From: Gammaproteobacteria bacterium
GTDB lineage: Bacteria > Pseudomonadota > Gammaproteobacteria > Steroidobacterales > Steroidobacteraceae
Direction: 5' to 3'
DNA length: 64,000 nucleotides
Assembly: GCA_025359205.1 (NCBI GenBank)
Contig: JANYHD010000040.1
Coordinates: forward strand, 1 to 64,000
Positions 9,439 through 18,208 of this stretch are shown here, piece by piece. The notes beneath the pieces are model-generated. The model had not been told where the DNA came from. It saw only the letters and a list, made by a program, of their open reading frames with translations, and made no database searches. Made by a program: the position numbers and the translations under genes. Each line of letters starts with the position of its first letter. Position 1 is the stretch's first letter.

Positions 9439-9611
9439 AGCGCGGCTCCGATCAGGAAGGCACACGGTGCGCAACCGGGCTATCGGAGAATACCCTGCCG
9501 CCCAGGTGAAATGGGGAAGCTTGGTTCTTGGATTCCCCTGGCGGCACAGGACGCGGCGTGACTGCCGCTGCGATTTTGGGTAGGGTTCCCGGATACCACC
9601 GGAGAAGAAGG

Positions 9612-10358
9612 ATGCGTGGACGCACTGCGCTGGTGACGGGCGGGGGTCGCGGCATAGGTCGGGAAGCGGCACTGCTGCTGGCCGCCGCCGGAGCGCGGGT
9701 GATGATCGTGGCGCGCAGCGCGACCGAACTCGCGCACGTCGGGCTTGAGTTCGTCGCTGCCGACCTGGGTACCGCCGAGGGCTGCAAACTGGCGGTATCC
9801 GAGACGGAACGTCGCTTGGGGCCGATCGACCTGTTGGTGTGCAACCATGGCATCGGGTCCGCCCATGAACGCCTGGTCTGGGAGCAGGATCCCGCCGTGT
9901 GGCGTGAGACGATGCGGGTCAACCTCGACGGTCCCTTCGAGCTCGCGCGGCTCACGGTCGGCGGCATGTGCAAGCGTGGCTACGGCCGGGTGGTGTTCAC
10001 CAGTTCGACGGCCGGAGAAAAGGCGGAGCGATCCGGCAGTGCATACACCGCTTCCAAGCACGGCGTGATCGGGCTCGCCCGCGCCATTGCCCAGGACGCA
10101 GGGCCGTTCGGCGTGACCTCGAACGCAGTGCTGCCAGGTTGGGTGAAGACGGCCATGGCCGAGCGCTCGGCCGCAGCCGAGTCCGAGCGGCGCGGCGTCA
10201 GCATCGAAGAGGTGTGGCGCGAGCGCGCAGCCATTTACCCACAGAACCGCGTGCTGCAGCCGCGCGAGGTTGCCGAGGTGATCGCCTTCCTGTGCAGCGA
10301 TGCTGCTGCGGGCGTGAATGGCGAGGCCATCACCGTGGCACTTGGCGGGATCTGGTAG
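9612..10358 (+). CDS. Short-chain dehydrogenase/reductase
   Basis: A 248-residue classical SDR. The N-terminal cofactor motif is TGGGRGIG at about 9-16. The active-site set is Ser in FTSSTAG and Tyr/Lys in YTASKHG, with a PGWVKTAM segment after it. Lack of an acidic residue directly after strand beta-2 (MIVARSATE) is compatible with NADP(H) use. The ATG at 9612 has GGAG seven bases upstream, so the longer open frame from 9528 is rejected. The next gene downstream begins about 30 bases after the stop on the same strand, so the two may be cotranscribed, without functional logic that can be seen. The substrate is unknown. Confidence 0.85.
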   Translation: MRGRTALVTGGGRGIGREAALLLAAAGARVMIVARSATELAHVGLEFVAADLGTAEGCKLAVSETERRLGPIDLLVCNHGIGSAHERLVWEQDPAVWRETMRVNLDGPFELARLTVGGMCKRGYGRVVFTSSTAGEKAERSGSAYTASKHGVIGLARAIAQDAGPFGVTSNAVLPGWVKTAMAERSAAAESERRGVSIEEVWRERAAIYPQNRVLQPREVAEVIAFLCSDAAAGVNGEAITVALGGIW

Positions 10359-10391
10359 CCCTGCGTCGGCGATGGTAGCTTTGCGTTGGAG

Positions 10392-13352
10392 ATGTCAGTG
10401 GCCTTAGCTCTGAGCAGACGGAAGAAGTGGGCGCTGATCGGGGTGGCGGTGCTGGTCACGGGCTATGCGCTGGCCGGGTTCATGTGGGCGCCGACGCTGG
10501 TGCGCCGCGCGCTGATCGAGCAAGTGGATAGGAACCTCGGTGTGGCGGCGAGCGTAGGCTTGGTCAGGGTCAATCCATTTCTATTCAAGGTTGAGATCCA
10601 AGAGTTTTCTATCCCGGATCCGCAAGGTGGCGCGCTGCTCGGTTTCAGCCGTTTACTCGTGGAAGTCGGTGCGTCGCGCTCGATTTGGCATCGGGCCTTG
10701 GTCTTCAGCGATATCGAGATCAACGAACCCTTCGCGCACGCGAAGATCTCGCCATTCGGGTCGCTCAATTTTGGGGCGCTCAAGCCCAGGCATGCGCAAG
10801 CGCCCACGGTACCCTCGAATGGTGCGCTCCCGAAGTTGGCGATCACCCGGCTCAAGGTGACAAGCGGCCTGGTGAGCTACGAAGACGCCAGTCGGCCGAC
10901 TCCCTTCATGGCGGAGTTGCGGCCGATCGATTTCGAGCTGCAAGATTTTTCGACCGGCAGCGAAGGCGGGCGCTTCAGGCTCTCCGGTGAGTCCCTCAAC
11001 AAGGAGCGGCTCGAGTGGCATGGCCGGCTCTCCCTGCAGCCACTCGCCTCGGATGGCGAATTTCGCGTGAGCAACCTGCAGGCGGTGACGATCTGGAATT
11101 ACCTGAAGGATCAGTTGTCCCTGGTCGTGTCATCGGGAGTGATCGGCCTCGATGGTCGCTACAATTTTGCGCTGCAGGACAAGCCCGAACTGAGGCTCCG
11201 GCTCGAGAATCTCGCCGTGCAAAACCTGGGCATCCGCCCCGACGCGGCGAGCGCGGATTGGATCAGCTTGCCCTCGCTCAGGCTGCGCGGTGCCTCGCTC
11301 GATGTACCGGCCCGGTCACTGGCAGTCGATGCGGTGGAGCTCGACGATCCCGCGGTCAGTGTCTGGCTGGAGCCGGGCGGCAACATCAACCTGTCGCGCC
11401 TCGCGGGGAGCGCTACATCGAGCGGTGCAGTGCGTGAACATGCCCCAGTGGCGTCGCCAGCGCGAACGGCAGGCCCGGCCGCGCCCAGCGCTCCGTGGCA
11501 CGTGCTCGTGCGCGAATTCAAGCTGAACAATGGCACGCTGGCGGCCGAGGATCGCAGCGCGCGTCCTGCCGTGCCGCTCGCGATCGCGCCCCTCAATCTG
11601 GTGCTGGCCAATGCGAGCCTGGATGAGAGGAGCCCCATTCAATTGGACCTGGACGCGCGTCTAAACGGGAGCGGTGTGCTCAAGGCCAAGGGAACGGTAG
11701 TCGCGAGTCCGATGACTGCCGACGTGAATGTAACGCTTGCCGATTTTCCGCTGGCCTCGCTCCAGCCTTACTTCAGCCGTCAGACCTCCATCACCGTCCT
11801 GGATGGCCTGCTGGGCGCCGCGATGCGGGTGCAGGAAAAGCCCGGCCGCCATGGAGTGGGGCAGCTGCTGGCGATCGGCAATGTCTCGGTGGACCGGTTG
11901 CACAGCATCGACAACACCCTGCGCGATGATCTCGTCAATTGGGACCGCCTGATGGTCACGGGGCTGCGGGTGCAGCACAATCCCGACCTGATTGCGATCG
12001 ACACCATATCCGCGCTCAAGCCGTACGCGCGGGCCATCATCGAGCCGGACTACAGCCTCAATATTTCGCGCGCAATGAAAGTGCAGGCACGGGCGCCGGC
12101 GGCGATTGGCGTGACGGCGCCCGTTGCTGGCGTGACGCCGGTCGAAGCCGCATCGCAGGCGGCACCGGCGGACGCAACGGCAAGCGCAGCGATGCCCCTG
12201 ACTATCCGGAAAGTGGTCGTAGCCAACGGGCAGGTGCAGTTCACGGACCTTTCCATCCTGCCGAATTTCTCCACCGGCATCGCCGCGCTCAACGGCACCG
12301 TGCTGGGCCTGTCGTCCACGCCTGGGTCCCGCGCACAGATCGATCTGAAGGGACAGGTCGATGAGTATTCGCCGGTGACGATTGCCGGTGAAGCCAATGT
12401 GCTGGGCGCGCAGGAGTACCTGGATCTCAATATGATCTTCCGCAACATGGAGTTGACGACCTTCAACCCCTATTCAGGCAAGTTTGCCGGCTACAACATC
12501 ACCAAGGGAAAGCTGACCACGGAACTGCAGTACCGGATTGACGATCGCAAACTCGACGCGCGGCATCACATCACCATCGAACAACTGGAGTTCGGCGACA
12601 AGACCGCGAGCAAGGACGCGGTGTCGCTGCCCGTCAAGCTGGCTGTGGCACTGCTCAAGGATCGCCATGGCGTGATCGACCTCGACATACCCGTCACGGG
12701 TACGCTCGACGATCCCAAATTCAGGCTGGGGCCGGTGATCTGGAAAGTGGTCGTAAACTTGCTGGCCAAGATCGTCACTTCTCCGTTCGCACTGCTGGGG
12801 AAACTGGTCGGGGGCGGGCCGGAAATGCAGTTCGTCGACTTCGCACCGGGCAGTGCGGCCCTCGACGCCGCTGCCCAGCAGAAGGTGTCCGCCTTGTCCA
12901 AGGCGCTGGTGGAACGTCCGCAGCTGCAAATCGAGTTGCCGATTGCTATCACCGCGGCCGCGGATCGGCCGGCGCTGATAGCGGCGCGATTTGCGGAGGA
13001 GCTGGCGCCGGCTGGCGCTGACGAGGCGGCCCAACTCAAGCTGCTGACGCGTCTGTATACGCAGGCTTTCGGCAGCGCACCGCAATTCCCGCTGCTGCCA
13101 CCGCCGCCTGCAGCCGGTGCGCCCGCGGTGGATGTCAAGGCGGCGCAGCGGGAATTTCTGCGCCAGGCTCTCCGCGAGCACATCACCGTCAGCGATGACG
13201 ATTTGAAGGCACTGGCGCAGGCCCGTGCTCAGGCGCTGCAACAGGCTATGGTCAATGGCGGCCAGATTGATCCAGGACGAGTCTTCCTGGTGGCGAACGA
13301 TCGGGCGAAGCTGCAGGACAATTCAGTCCGGCTGGAGGTGTCGCTGCGTTAG
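10392..13352 (+). CDS. DUF748/AsmA-like envelope protein
   Basis: A 986-residue protein with one N-terminal membrane anchor (about residues 13-33), then a very long region of beta-rich AsmA/DUF748 repeats (SVGLVRVNPFLFKVEIQEFSI, VSYEDASRPTPF, NLSRLAG, FNPYSGKFAGYNITKGKLTTELQY). A C-terminal region resembles the OmpA-like tail found in DUF748 proteins (MQFVDFAPGSAALDAAA). AsmA-like proteins form long hydrophobic grooves that are thought to bridge the periplasm and move phospholipids. A role in outer-membrane homeostasis is inferred from family. The start could be the ATG at 10392 or the GTG at 10398, which has the better-spaced GGAG. The gene ends three bases from the convergent TraB/GumN gene. 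Confidence 0.85.
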   Translation: MSVALALSRRKKWALIGVAVLVTGYALAGFMWAPTLVRRALIEQVDRNLGVAASVGLVRVNPFLFKVEIQEFSIPDPQGGALLGFSRLLVEVGASRSIWHRALVFSDIEINEPFAHAKISPFGSLNFGALKPRHAQAPTVPSNGALPKLAITRLKVTSGLVSYEDASRPTPFMAELRPIDFELQDFSTGSEGGRFRLSGESLNKERLEWHGRLSLQPLASDGEFRVSNLQAVTIWNYLKDQLSLVVSSGVIGLDGRYNFALQDKPELRLRLENLAVQNLGIRPDAASADWISLPSLRLRGASLDVPARSLAVDAVELDDPAVSVWLEPGGNINLSRLAGSATSSGAVREHAPVASPARTAGPAAPSAPWHVLVREFKLNNGTLAAEDRSARPAVPLAIAPLNLVLANASLDERSPIQLDLDARLNGSGVLKAKGTVVASPMTADVNVTLADFPLASLQPYFSRQTSITVLDGLLGAAMRVQEKPGRHGVGQLLAIGNVSVDRLHSIDNTLRDDLVNWDRLMVTGLRVQHNPDLIAIDTISALKPYARAIIEPDYSLNISRAMKVQARAPAAIGVTAPVAGVTPVEAASQAAPADATASAAMPLTIRKVVVANGQVQFTDLSILPNFSTGIAALNGTVLGLSSTPGSRAQIDLKGQVDEYSPVTIAGEANVLGAQEYLDLNMIFRNMELTTFNPYSGKFAGYNITKGKLTTELQYRIDDRKLDARHHITIEQLEFGDKTASKDAVSLPVKLAVALLKDRHGVIDLDIPVTGTLDDPKFRLGPVIWKVVVNLLAKIVTSPFALLGKLVGGGPEMQFVDFAPGSAALDAAAQQKVSALSKALVERPQLQIELPIAITAAADRPALIAARFAEELAPAGADEAAQLKLLTRLYTQAFGSAPQFPLLPPPPAAGAPAVDVKAAQREFLRQALREHITVSDDDLKALAQARAQALQQAMVNGGQIDPGRVFLVANDRAKLQDNSVRLEVSLR

Positions 13353-13355
13353 CTT

Positions 13356-14252
13356 TCAGTGTTGGACGGGTTCGTAGCCCTGCCGCTTCAGCAACGCCAC
13401 CAGGCCATCGTCGCCGATCAGGTGCATGGCGCCGACGATGACCATGTCGTCGTGGTCGTCGTTGAGGAGTGCGAGGATCCTGGGGAGCCACTTGCGATTG
13501 CGGTCCGTCGTGAGCAGGCGCATGAGCTGCGGGGAATCGGCGGTTTCTTCGCGGAACAGGCGCTCGAGTTCCCGCACGTCGCCGTGCTGCCAGGCGCGGA
13601 CCACGGCGGCCGTGTCGCTGCCTGCGGTGTCCAGGTCCTTGAGCGTGCTGCGCAGGAATTGACGCTGCTCATCGAGCGCGAGGTGCGAGAAGAAGCCCAT
13701 CTGCTCACCCATCGTTTCGAGTGCCACGATTGGCTTGCGATCGGCGGCGGCGTTCTGCGTCAACTGCATATCGACCCCGGCGTTGGCCTCGTAACCCGCC
13801 TGCACGAGCGTCATCTGTTCGAGCGCCATCGCGGCGATCCAGGGCTGAAAGCGCTCCAGGGACTCGGCCGGCAGCCCCAGGCGTTGCGCGTGCACGAGAA
13901 AAGACGCGTACAGCTCGGGTCCGAGCGCGCGGCTCAAGGTCTCGCCCTCGGGCAGCAGCGCGGTTTCCGTGCCGGAGCCCATGAGCGAGTCGACACTCGC
14001 CTCATTCAGGTTCAATTCCATGACCAGCGTCGAGGAGCGCCGGTAGGCTTGCATGATCTCGGGTGGCAGCGTGCTCTCGCCGGATTTCAGCAGGTGGACG
14101 GAGCCGAGCAGGTAGACGGAGTTATGCGCCCCCTTGACCTCCCAAAAGATGTGGCGCGTCTCATCGGCGTGCGAGCTGACGCTCGCCAGCAGTGCGACAC
14201 CGGCCGCTCCGAGCCACGCGGCAGCGGACTTTCGCAGTCTCGCAAGCCGCAT
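13356..14252 (-). CDS. TraB/GumN family exported protein
   Basis: A 298-residue protein with an N-terminal signal (hydrophobic run ending SSHADE near residue 31). It shows the two conserved family motifs: GSVHLL near residue 50 and VIVGAMHLIGDDGLVALL near the C-terminus, the Gx2H pair that defines the TraB/PrgY/GumN (Tiki-like) fold. Metal-dependent peptidase activity has been shown for eukaryotic Tiki relatives. Bacterial members are mostly uncharacterised. The gene follows a His/Met-rich exported protein by 39 bases on the same strand, which fits a small envelope operon that may be metal-related (inference). Confidence 0.85.
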   Translation of the reverse strand: MRLARLRKSAAAWLGAAGVALLASVSSHADETRHIFWEVKGAHNSVYLLGSVHLLKSGESTLPPEIMQAYRRSSTLVMELNLNEASVDSLMGSGTETALLPEGETLSRALGPELYASFLVHAQRLGLPAESLERFQPWIAAMALEQMTLVQAGYEANAGVDMQLTQNAAADRKPIVALETMGEQMGFFSHLALDEQRQFLRSTLKDLDTAGSDTAAVVRAWQHGDVRELERLFREETADSPQLMRLLTTDRNRKWLPRILALLNDDHDDMVIVGAMHLIGDDGLVALLKRQGYEPVQH

Positions 14253-14291
14253 GCGTTTCGGGAGGCCGGTTCGCTTCGCTATGGGGGCGTG

Positions 14292-14630
14292 TTACTTGGG
14301 CTTGGCGGCAGCAGGCGGCTGGTCCGCTGCGGCGTGGTCGTGGTCGTGATGCGACCGGTGCATGCAATCGTCCTTGTCCATGTCCTCATGTTCGCCGGCC
14401 TCGTGATGCATCATGTGTTCATCATGCAGCTTCATCATTTCGGCATGGCACTCCATGATGGGCCGGTCTGACTTGAGGCAAGCCGCCATCTGTTCGTGTG
14501 CGGCGGCCATCTTCGCGCGCATTTCCTTGGTGACGGCTGGATGGTCCATGTGCTCTGGTTCGGCACTGAGCGCTATGTTGGCGGTCGCTGCCAGCGCGAG
14601 CAGGCAGACTATTCCGGGAATCATCTTCAT
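14292..14630 (-). CDS. His/Met-rich exported protein, probable metal-binding
   Basis: A 112-residue protein. The start at 14630 is supported by an AGGAG box about seven bases upstream, and a far longer open frame continuing upstream is rejected. After a signal peptide ending in ALSAE, the mature protein is built of short His, Met, Glu and Cys motifs (EHMDHPAVTKEMRAKM, CHAEMMKLHDEHMMHHEAGEHEDMDKDD) and ends in an HHDHDH cluster with an Ala/Pro tail. Such composition suggests periplasmic copper, nickel or zinc binding. It lies upstream of the TraB/GumN gene on the same strand. The metal and role are unknown. Confidence 0.75.
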   Translation of the reverse strand: MKMIPGIVCLLALAATANIALSAEPEHMDHPAVTKEMRAKMAAAHEQMAACLKSDRPIMECHAEMMKLHDEHMMHHEAGEHEDMDKDDCMHRSHHDHDHAAADQPPAAAKPK

Positions 14631-14760
14631 GCGGGACTCCTGCCGCCGGCAGGCGGCGAATTGACGTGTTGTAATGAAGGGATCTGGGCCCGTGAGGTAG
14701 ACAGTCGTGGCGGGCCGTTGTTCCACGTCTGTCCATAAGCGACGGGTGCCCGAGCGCTGT

Positions 14761-15369
14761 TCAAGCCTTCGCGTACCAGGATTTGACGCCGGCATGGTCG
14801 CGCACGGCATGGTGCACGCCCATGAGCCTGGGGTAGGCATCGAAGATCGTGGCAGGAATGTGATCGACCTTGCCGCCAGCGAACCAGCGCACGGCCATGT
14901 GCAGCTTGAGGTCGACGACGTTAATCCTGGCGCCGCCGAAGAACGGCGTGCCGGTGATATTCCTCTCCGCCGCCTGGGCCCACTCGGGCAGGAATCCGGC
15001 CACCAGCTCTTCACGCCGGGCTTTCTTTTCTGTATCCGCCATGCGGATGGTGGGCGATACCCTGGCGCGCAGGTCTTCCACATGTTGCATCATGCCTTCA
15101 TGACGCGCGGCCTCGAAATCATCCGTTGGATGCAGGTTGTGGCTGCGGCCGATGTACACCAGGATCGCATTGCTGTGCGCAAGCGGCGGTTTGCCTGGCA
15201 TGCTGAGGAAGGGCATCGCGCCATAGGGCGTGTGCGCCTTCAGCGCCGGCCAGGCGCCCGATTTGATGCGCTCGTCCTCGAAGTCGATTCCCGCAAGGTG
15301 TAGCGCGAGCCGACACTCTTCGCCGCGACTGACGGGAGCATCAAAGTAGGTCAGCTTGGGTATGTTCAT
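14761..15369 (-). CDS. Glutathione S-transferase family protein
   Basis: A 202-residue protein with an N-terminal thioredoxin-like half (KLTYFDAPVSRGEECRLALHLAGIDFEDERI, then the cis-Pro segment GAMPFLSM and the Ser-containing LAHSNAILVYI) and an all-alpha C-terminal half (INVVDLKLHMAVRWFAGG). This arrangement resembles sigma/prostaglandin-synthase-like GSTs, where the N-terminal Tyr (YF) may activate glutathione. The start at 15369 drops six residues of a longer open frame. The gene is divergent from the rhomboid gene with about 37 bases between starts, so their promoters overlap. The substrate is unknown. Confidence 0.85.
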   Translation of the reverse strand: MNIPKLTYFDAPVSRGEECRLALHLAGIDFEDERIKSGAWPALKAHTPYGAMPFLSMPGKPPLAHSNAILVYIGRSHNLHPTDDFEAARHEGMMQHVEDLRARVSPTIRMADTEKKARREELVAGFLPEWAQAAERNITGTPFFGGARINVVDLKLHMAVRWFAGGKVDHIPATIFDAYPRLMGVHHAVRDHAGVKSWYAKA

Positions 15370-15406
15370 AGCCGCCAAACATAGCACGGCGGTATGATGC
15401 CAGCCA

Positions 15407-16288
15407 TTGATTGAAGACCTGCGCGAAATCTATCGTTCGGCCAGCCATCCGGCCTGTCAGGACCGTGCGCTCATGCTCACCGCGGTGAACATCGAGAACG
15501 TCATGGTGCTTGAAGGCGCGGATTGCCTGTTGTGTGTCGACGCTGCGGACGCCGCACGGGCGCTGGCACACCTGCGCCAGTACGAAACCGAGAACCGTCC
15601 GGTGCCCCTCCTGCGCATCGTGACACGTGTGTATCCCAATGCCTGGGTCGGAGTCGTGCTGTATGCGCTCGTGCTGCTGGGTGTCGCGTTGGCGATCTCG
15701 AGCGGATACTGGCGCCCTGAAGCCTTCGAAAATGGCGCGCTGGATGCCGGGCGCGTGCAGCACGGGCAGTGGTGGCGTGCCTGGACCGCGCTGACGCTGC
15801 ACCTGGACGCCAACCACATCGTCGCGAACCTGGGCGGCGGCATCTGGTTCGGTTACCTCGCCGCGCGCCAGCTCGGTAGCGGCATGGCTTGGTTCCTCAT
15901 CGTCACAGGCGCGGCGCTGGCGAATGTGCTCGAGGCGGTGCTCGGCTCGCCGACTCACCGCTCCGTCGGCGCGTCGACCGCAGTATTCACGGCGCTCGGC
16001 CTGATGGCCGCGCATTCGTGGCGGACCCGCTTGCCATTGCGCCTGAGCTGGGCAAGGCGCCGGGCCCCGCTGGTGGCCGGCGCCGTGCTGCTTGGGTGGC
16101 TGGGCACGGCGGGCGAGGGCACCGATGTGGTCGCCCATGTAATGGGTTTCACAGTTGGGTGCCTGTTCGGCGCCACCGCTGGATTGCCAGCGGTGGCGCG
16201 TGTCCTCGAGCGGGTGCCGCAATGGCTGGCAGGCGTTACCGCGCTCGCCTCGCTGGCCGGGGCCTGGGCCATTGCGTTATCGCAGTAG
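15407..16288 (+). CDS. Rhomboid-family intramembrane serine protease
   Basis: A 293-residue protein. The first 75 residues are soluble and act-like, as in proteins with an N-terminal GlpG-type domain, and six hydrophobic segments follow. The rhomboid marks are present: WWRAWTALTLHLDANHIVANLGGG (positions about 122-145, with the HxxxN region), catalytic Ser S190 in VGASTAVF, and catalytic His H244 in VVAHVMGF. The usual GxSG is GAST here, and the His motif ends in MGF rather than the common GG, so this is a divergent member, but both catalytic residues stand. The TTG start is tentative. An ATG at 15473 would remove part of the N-terminal domain. Substrates are unknown. Confidence 0.82.
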   Translation: MIEDLREIYRSASHPACQDRALMLTAVNIENVMVLEGADCLLCVDAADAARALAHLRQYETENRPVPLLRIVTRVYPNAWVGVVLYALVLLGVALAISSGYWRPEAFENGALDAGRVQHGQWWRAWTALTLHLDANHIVANLGGGIWFGYLAARQLGSGMAWFLIVTGAALANVLEAVLGSPTHRSVGASTAVFTALGLMAAHSWRTRLPLRLSWARRRAPLVAGAVLLGWLGTAGEGTDVVAHVMGFTVGCLFGATAGLPAVARVLERVPQWLAGVTALASLAGAWAIALSQ

Positions 16289-16327
16289 CAGCCGCGCGAC
16301 TTCGCGGTCCCGCGGTGTTCCGCAAGG

Positions 16328-17089
16328 CTATTTCTTCGGCTTCACGAACTTCAGCACAAACTGATCCGTCTTGCCGCGAATGGCGGGATCAAAGACCTTG
16401 AGGTCGTGGCCGTCAGTGGAGTTGTGCAACACGTCGCTGGAACCTTCCAGCACGAAGCCTGCGGCCAGAGCTTCTTCCTTGACGGTCTCGGCACGGATGC
16501 GATGCAGCGTATTGGTAACGTCGGCGGGCGCATCGGCAGCGGCGGCGTGGTCGATCACCAGGTAGTGGCCACCGGGCTTGAGGGCGTCGAACACCGCCTT
16601 ATTGAACGCCAGCGTATCGACGCCCGGCACGTTCTTGACATCGTGGTAGTTGTCGGAGGTCCACACCAGGTCGGCCTGCGGCGGGAGCTGCAGCGCCTTG
16701 ATCGGCTGCACAATGACGCTGATGTTGCCGTAGCCGCTTGCTGCGGCAATCGCTTTGACGGGCAGCGACCGGTCCGGCGCATCAGGCGCGGCATCGGGGC
16801 GTGGCGCCGGGACGAGCGCGTACAAATGCCCCTTCGGCCCCGCCACCTTGCTCAACAGGCGCGTGTAATAGCCGCCCCCGGGCATGAGTTCGATGACCGT
16901 GGCGCCTGGCTTTACACCGGCAAAGGCCAGTGTTTCGGTTGGCTTGCGCTCGGTATCGCGCTGGGAGTCCGCCTCGGGGCGTGACTTGTCTGCAACAGCG
17001 TCGCGGATGTCCGCTGCAGCGTCGGTGGCGAGCGCGGCCTGTGTGACAGGCAACGCCAGCAGCAATGAGAGTACATGGACTGGTTTCAT
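16328..17089 (-). CDS. Exported SAM-dependent methyltransferase-like protein
   Basis: A 253-residue protein with a signal peptide (MKPVHVLSLLLALPVTQAALAT) followed by a Rossmann methyltransferase core: glycine-rich motif I VIELMPGGGYYTRLL near 65-79, an acid near the strand 2 region, and DALKPGGHYLVIDH as motif III. It matches the COG4798-type predicted methyltransferases, many of which carry signal peptides. An exported SAM enzyme is puzzling because the periplasm is not known to hold S-adenosylmethionine, so the fold may have another role. The gene ends 39 bases from the convergent rhomboid gene. Confidence 0.8.
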   Translation of the reverse strand: MKPVHVLSLLLALPVTQAALATDAAADIRDAVADKSRPEADSQRDTERKPTETLAFAGVKPGATVIELMPGGGYYTRLLSKVAGPKGHLYALVPAPRPDAAPDAPDRSLPVKAIAAASGYGNISVIVQPIKALQLPPQADLVWTSDNYHDVKNVPGVDTLAFNKAVFDALKPGGHYLVIDHAAAADAPADVTNTLHRIRAETVKEEALAAGFVLEGSSDVLHNSTDGHDLKVFDPAIRGKTDQFVLKFVKPKK

Positions 17090-17306
17090 GAAAGATCCCC
17101 CTGCGGATTGAGTACCTCACTAGACCGCCCGGCGTCCCAATGGTTCGCCCAGGCGGGGCGGGGGCGCAATAGTGTCGCCGGGCGTCGACGCAATCCCTCA
17201 AATCTTGGCGAATTAATGGAATTTCACGCCGTAGACGCTCTTGCAATCTATGATTGAGCCGCCGCACGTCGGCCCAGATTCATCACATCAACCAGAGGGT
17301 TCATCC

Positions 17307-18068
17307 ATGTCCCGATCCATCGTATTTACTGCCCTGGCCGCGACGCTACTGGCTTCGGCAGCGGTACTGGCCCAGGCACCTGCCGGCGCCCCGGCGGGCG
17401 CGACGGGCACCTGCAAGGACGGCAGCTATGCCACTACGTCGACCAAGAAAGGTGCCTGTCGCGGCCACAAGGGTGTCCAGGATTGGTACGTCGCTGCCGG
17501 TGCGACCGCAGAGGCGGGCCCGGCGCCGGCCGCCACGGGCAGCAAGAAGAAGCACGGCGGCAGCAAGGGCGCTGCGGCCGAAGCGGCACCTGCTGCCGCG
17601 GCCAAAGCCGCTCCGGCGGCTGGGACTGCAATGGCCGGCGCGCCTGCCGCGGGAGCCACCGGTCAGTGCAAGGACGGCACGTATTCCACTGCCGCATCGA
17701 AGCAAGGTGCATGTCGCGGGCACAAGGGCGTGAAGGAATGGTACGCCTCGCCCGAGGCTGCGAGGCCCGCCGCGCCAGCGGCGCCCGCCGCCGTAACACC
17801 TGCCGCCGCCACGCGCGCGCCCGCTGCCGCCCCACCCTCGGCTGCCACCACGCCGGTAGCCGCCGCCACGAAACCCAGCGACACGCCGACGGCGACAGCA
17901 GCTCCCGGCGGCGGGACGGGGCTCGTGTGGGCGAACAAGGACAGCAAGGTGTATCACTGCAAGGGTGATCGCTGGTATGGCAAAACCAAGGAAGGTGCGT
18001 ACATGAGCGAAGCGGACGCCAAGGCGCAGGGCTATCGCGCCGATCACGGCAAGGCCTGCCAGAACTGA
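17307..18068 (+). CDS. Exported protein with two DUF3761 units and a C-terminal Cys-pair domain
   Basis: A 253-residue exported protein. The ATG at 17307 has a GAGGG box nearby, and the signal peptide ends in VLAQA. Two near-identical modules follow, each about 30 residues (TGTCKDGSYATTSTKKGAC then RGHKGVQDWY; and TGQCKDGTYSTAASKQGAC then RGHKGVKEWY). This is the DUF3761 pattern, with two Cys per unit. They are joined by long Ala/Pro linkers. The C-terminal 50 residues (LVWANKDSKVYHCKGDRWYG...GKACQ) form another small Cys-pair domain seen alone or at the ends of exported proteobacterial proteins. The function is unknown; binding of a wall or matrix polymer is only a guess. The low-complexity linkers are recombination-prone. 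Confidence 0.8.
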   Translation: MSRSIVFTALAATLLASAAVLAQAPAGAPAGATGTCKDGSYATTSTKKGACRGHKGVQDWYVAAGATAEAGPAPAATGSKKKHGGSKGAAAEAAPAAAAKAAPAAGTAMAGAPAAGATGQCKDGTYSTAASKQGACRGHKGVKEWYASPEAARPAAPAAPAAVTPAAATRAPAAAPPSAATTPVAAATKPSDTPTATAAPGGGTGLVWANKDSKVYHCKGDRWYGKTKEGAYMSEADAKAQGYRADHGKACQN

Positions 18069-18208
18069 GGCAATCAAGACTGCGGCGACAATAGTCGCAC
18101 GCAATAGGAACCGAATCGTTCAAGGCGAGCACTCACTCCAGGCCACCGAACCGGGCACGCAGGGGCGTGCCGGCGTGGTGTACAAGAACAGCCACCTGGA
18201 GACTTGCC

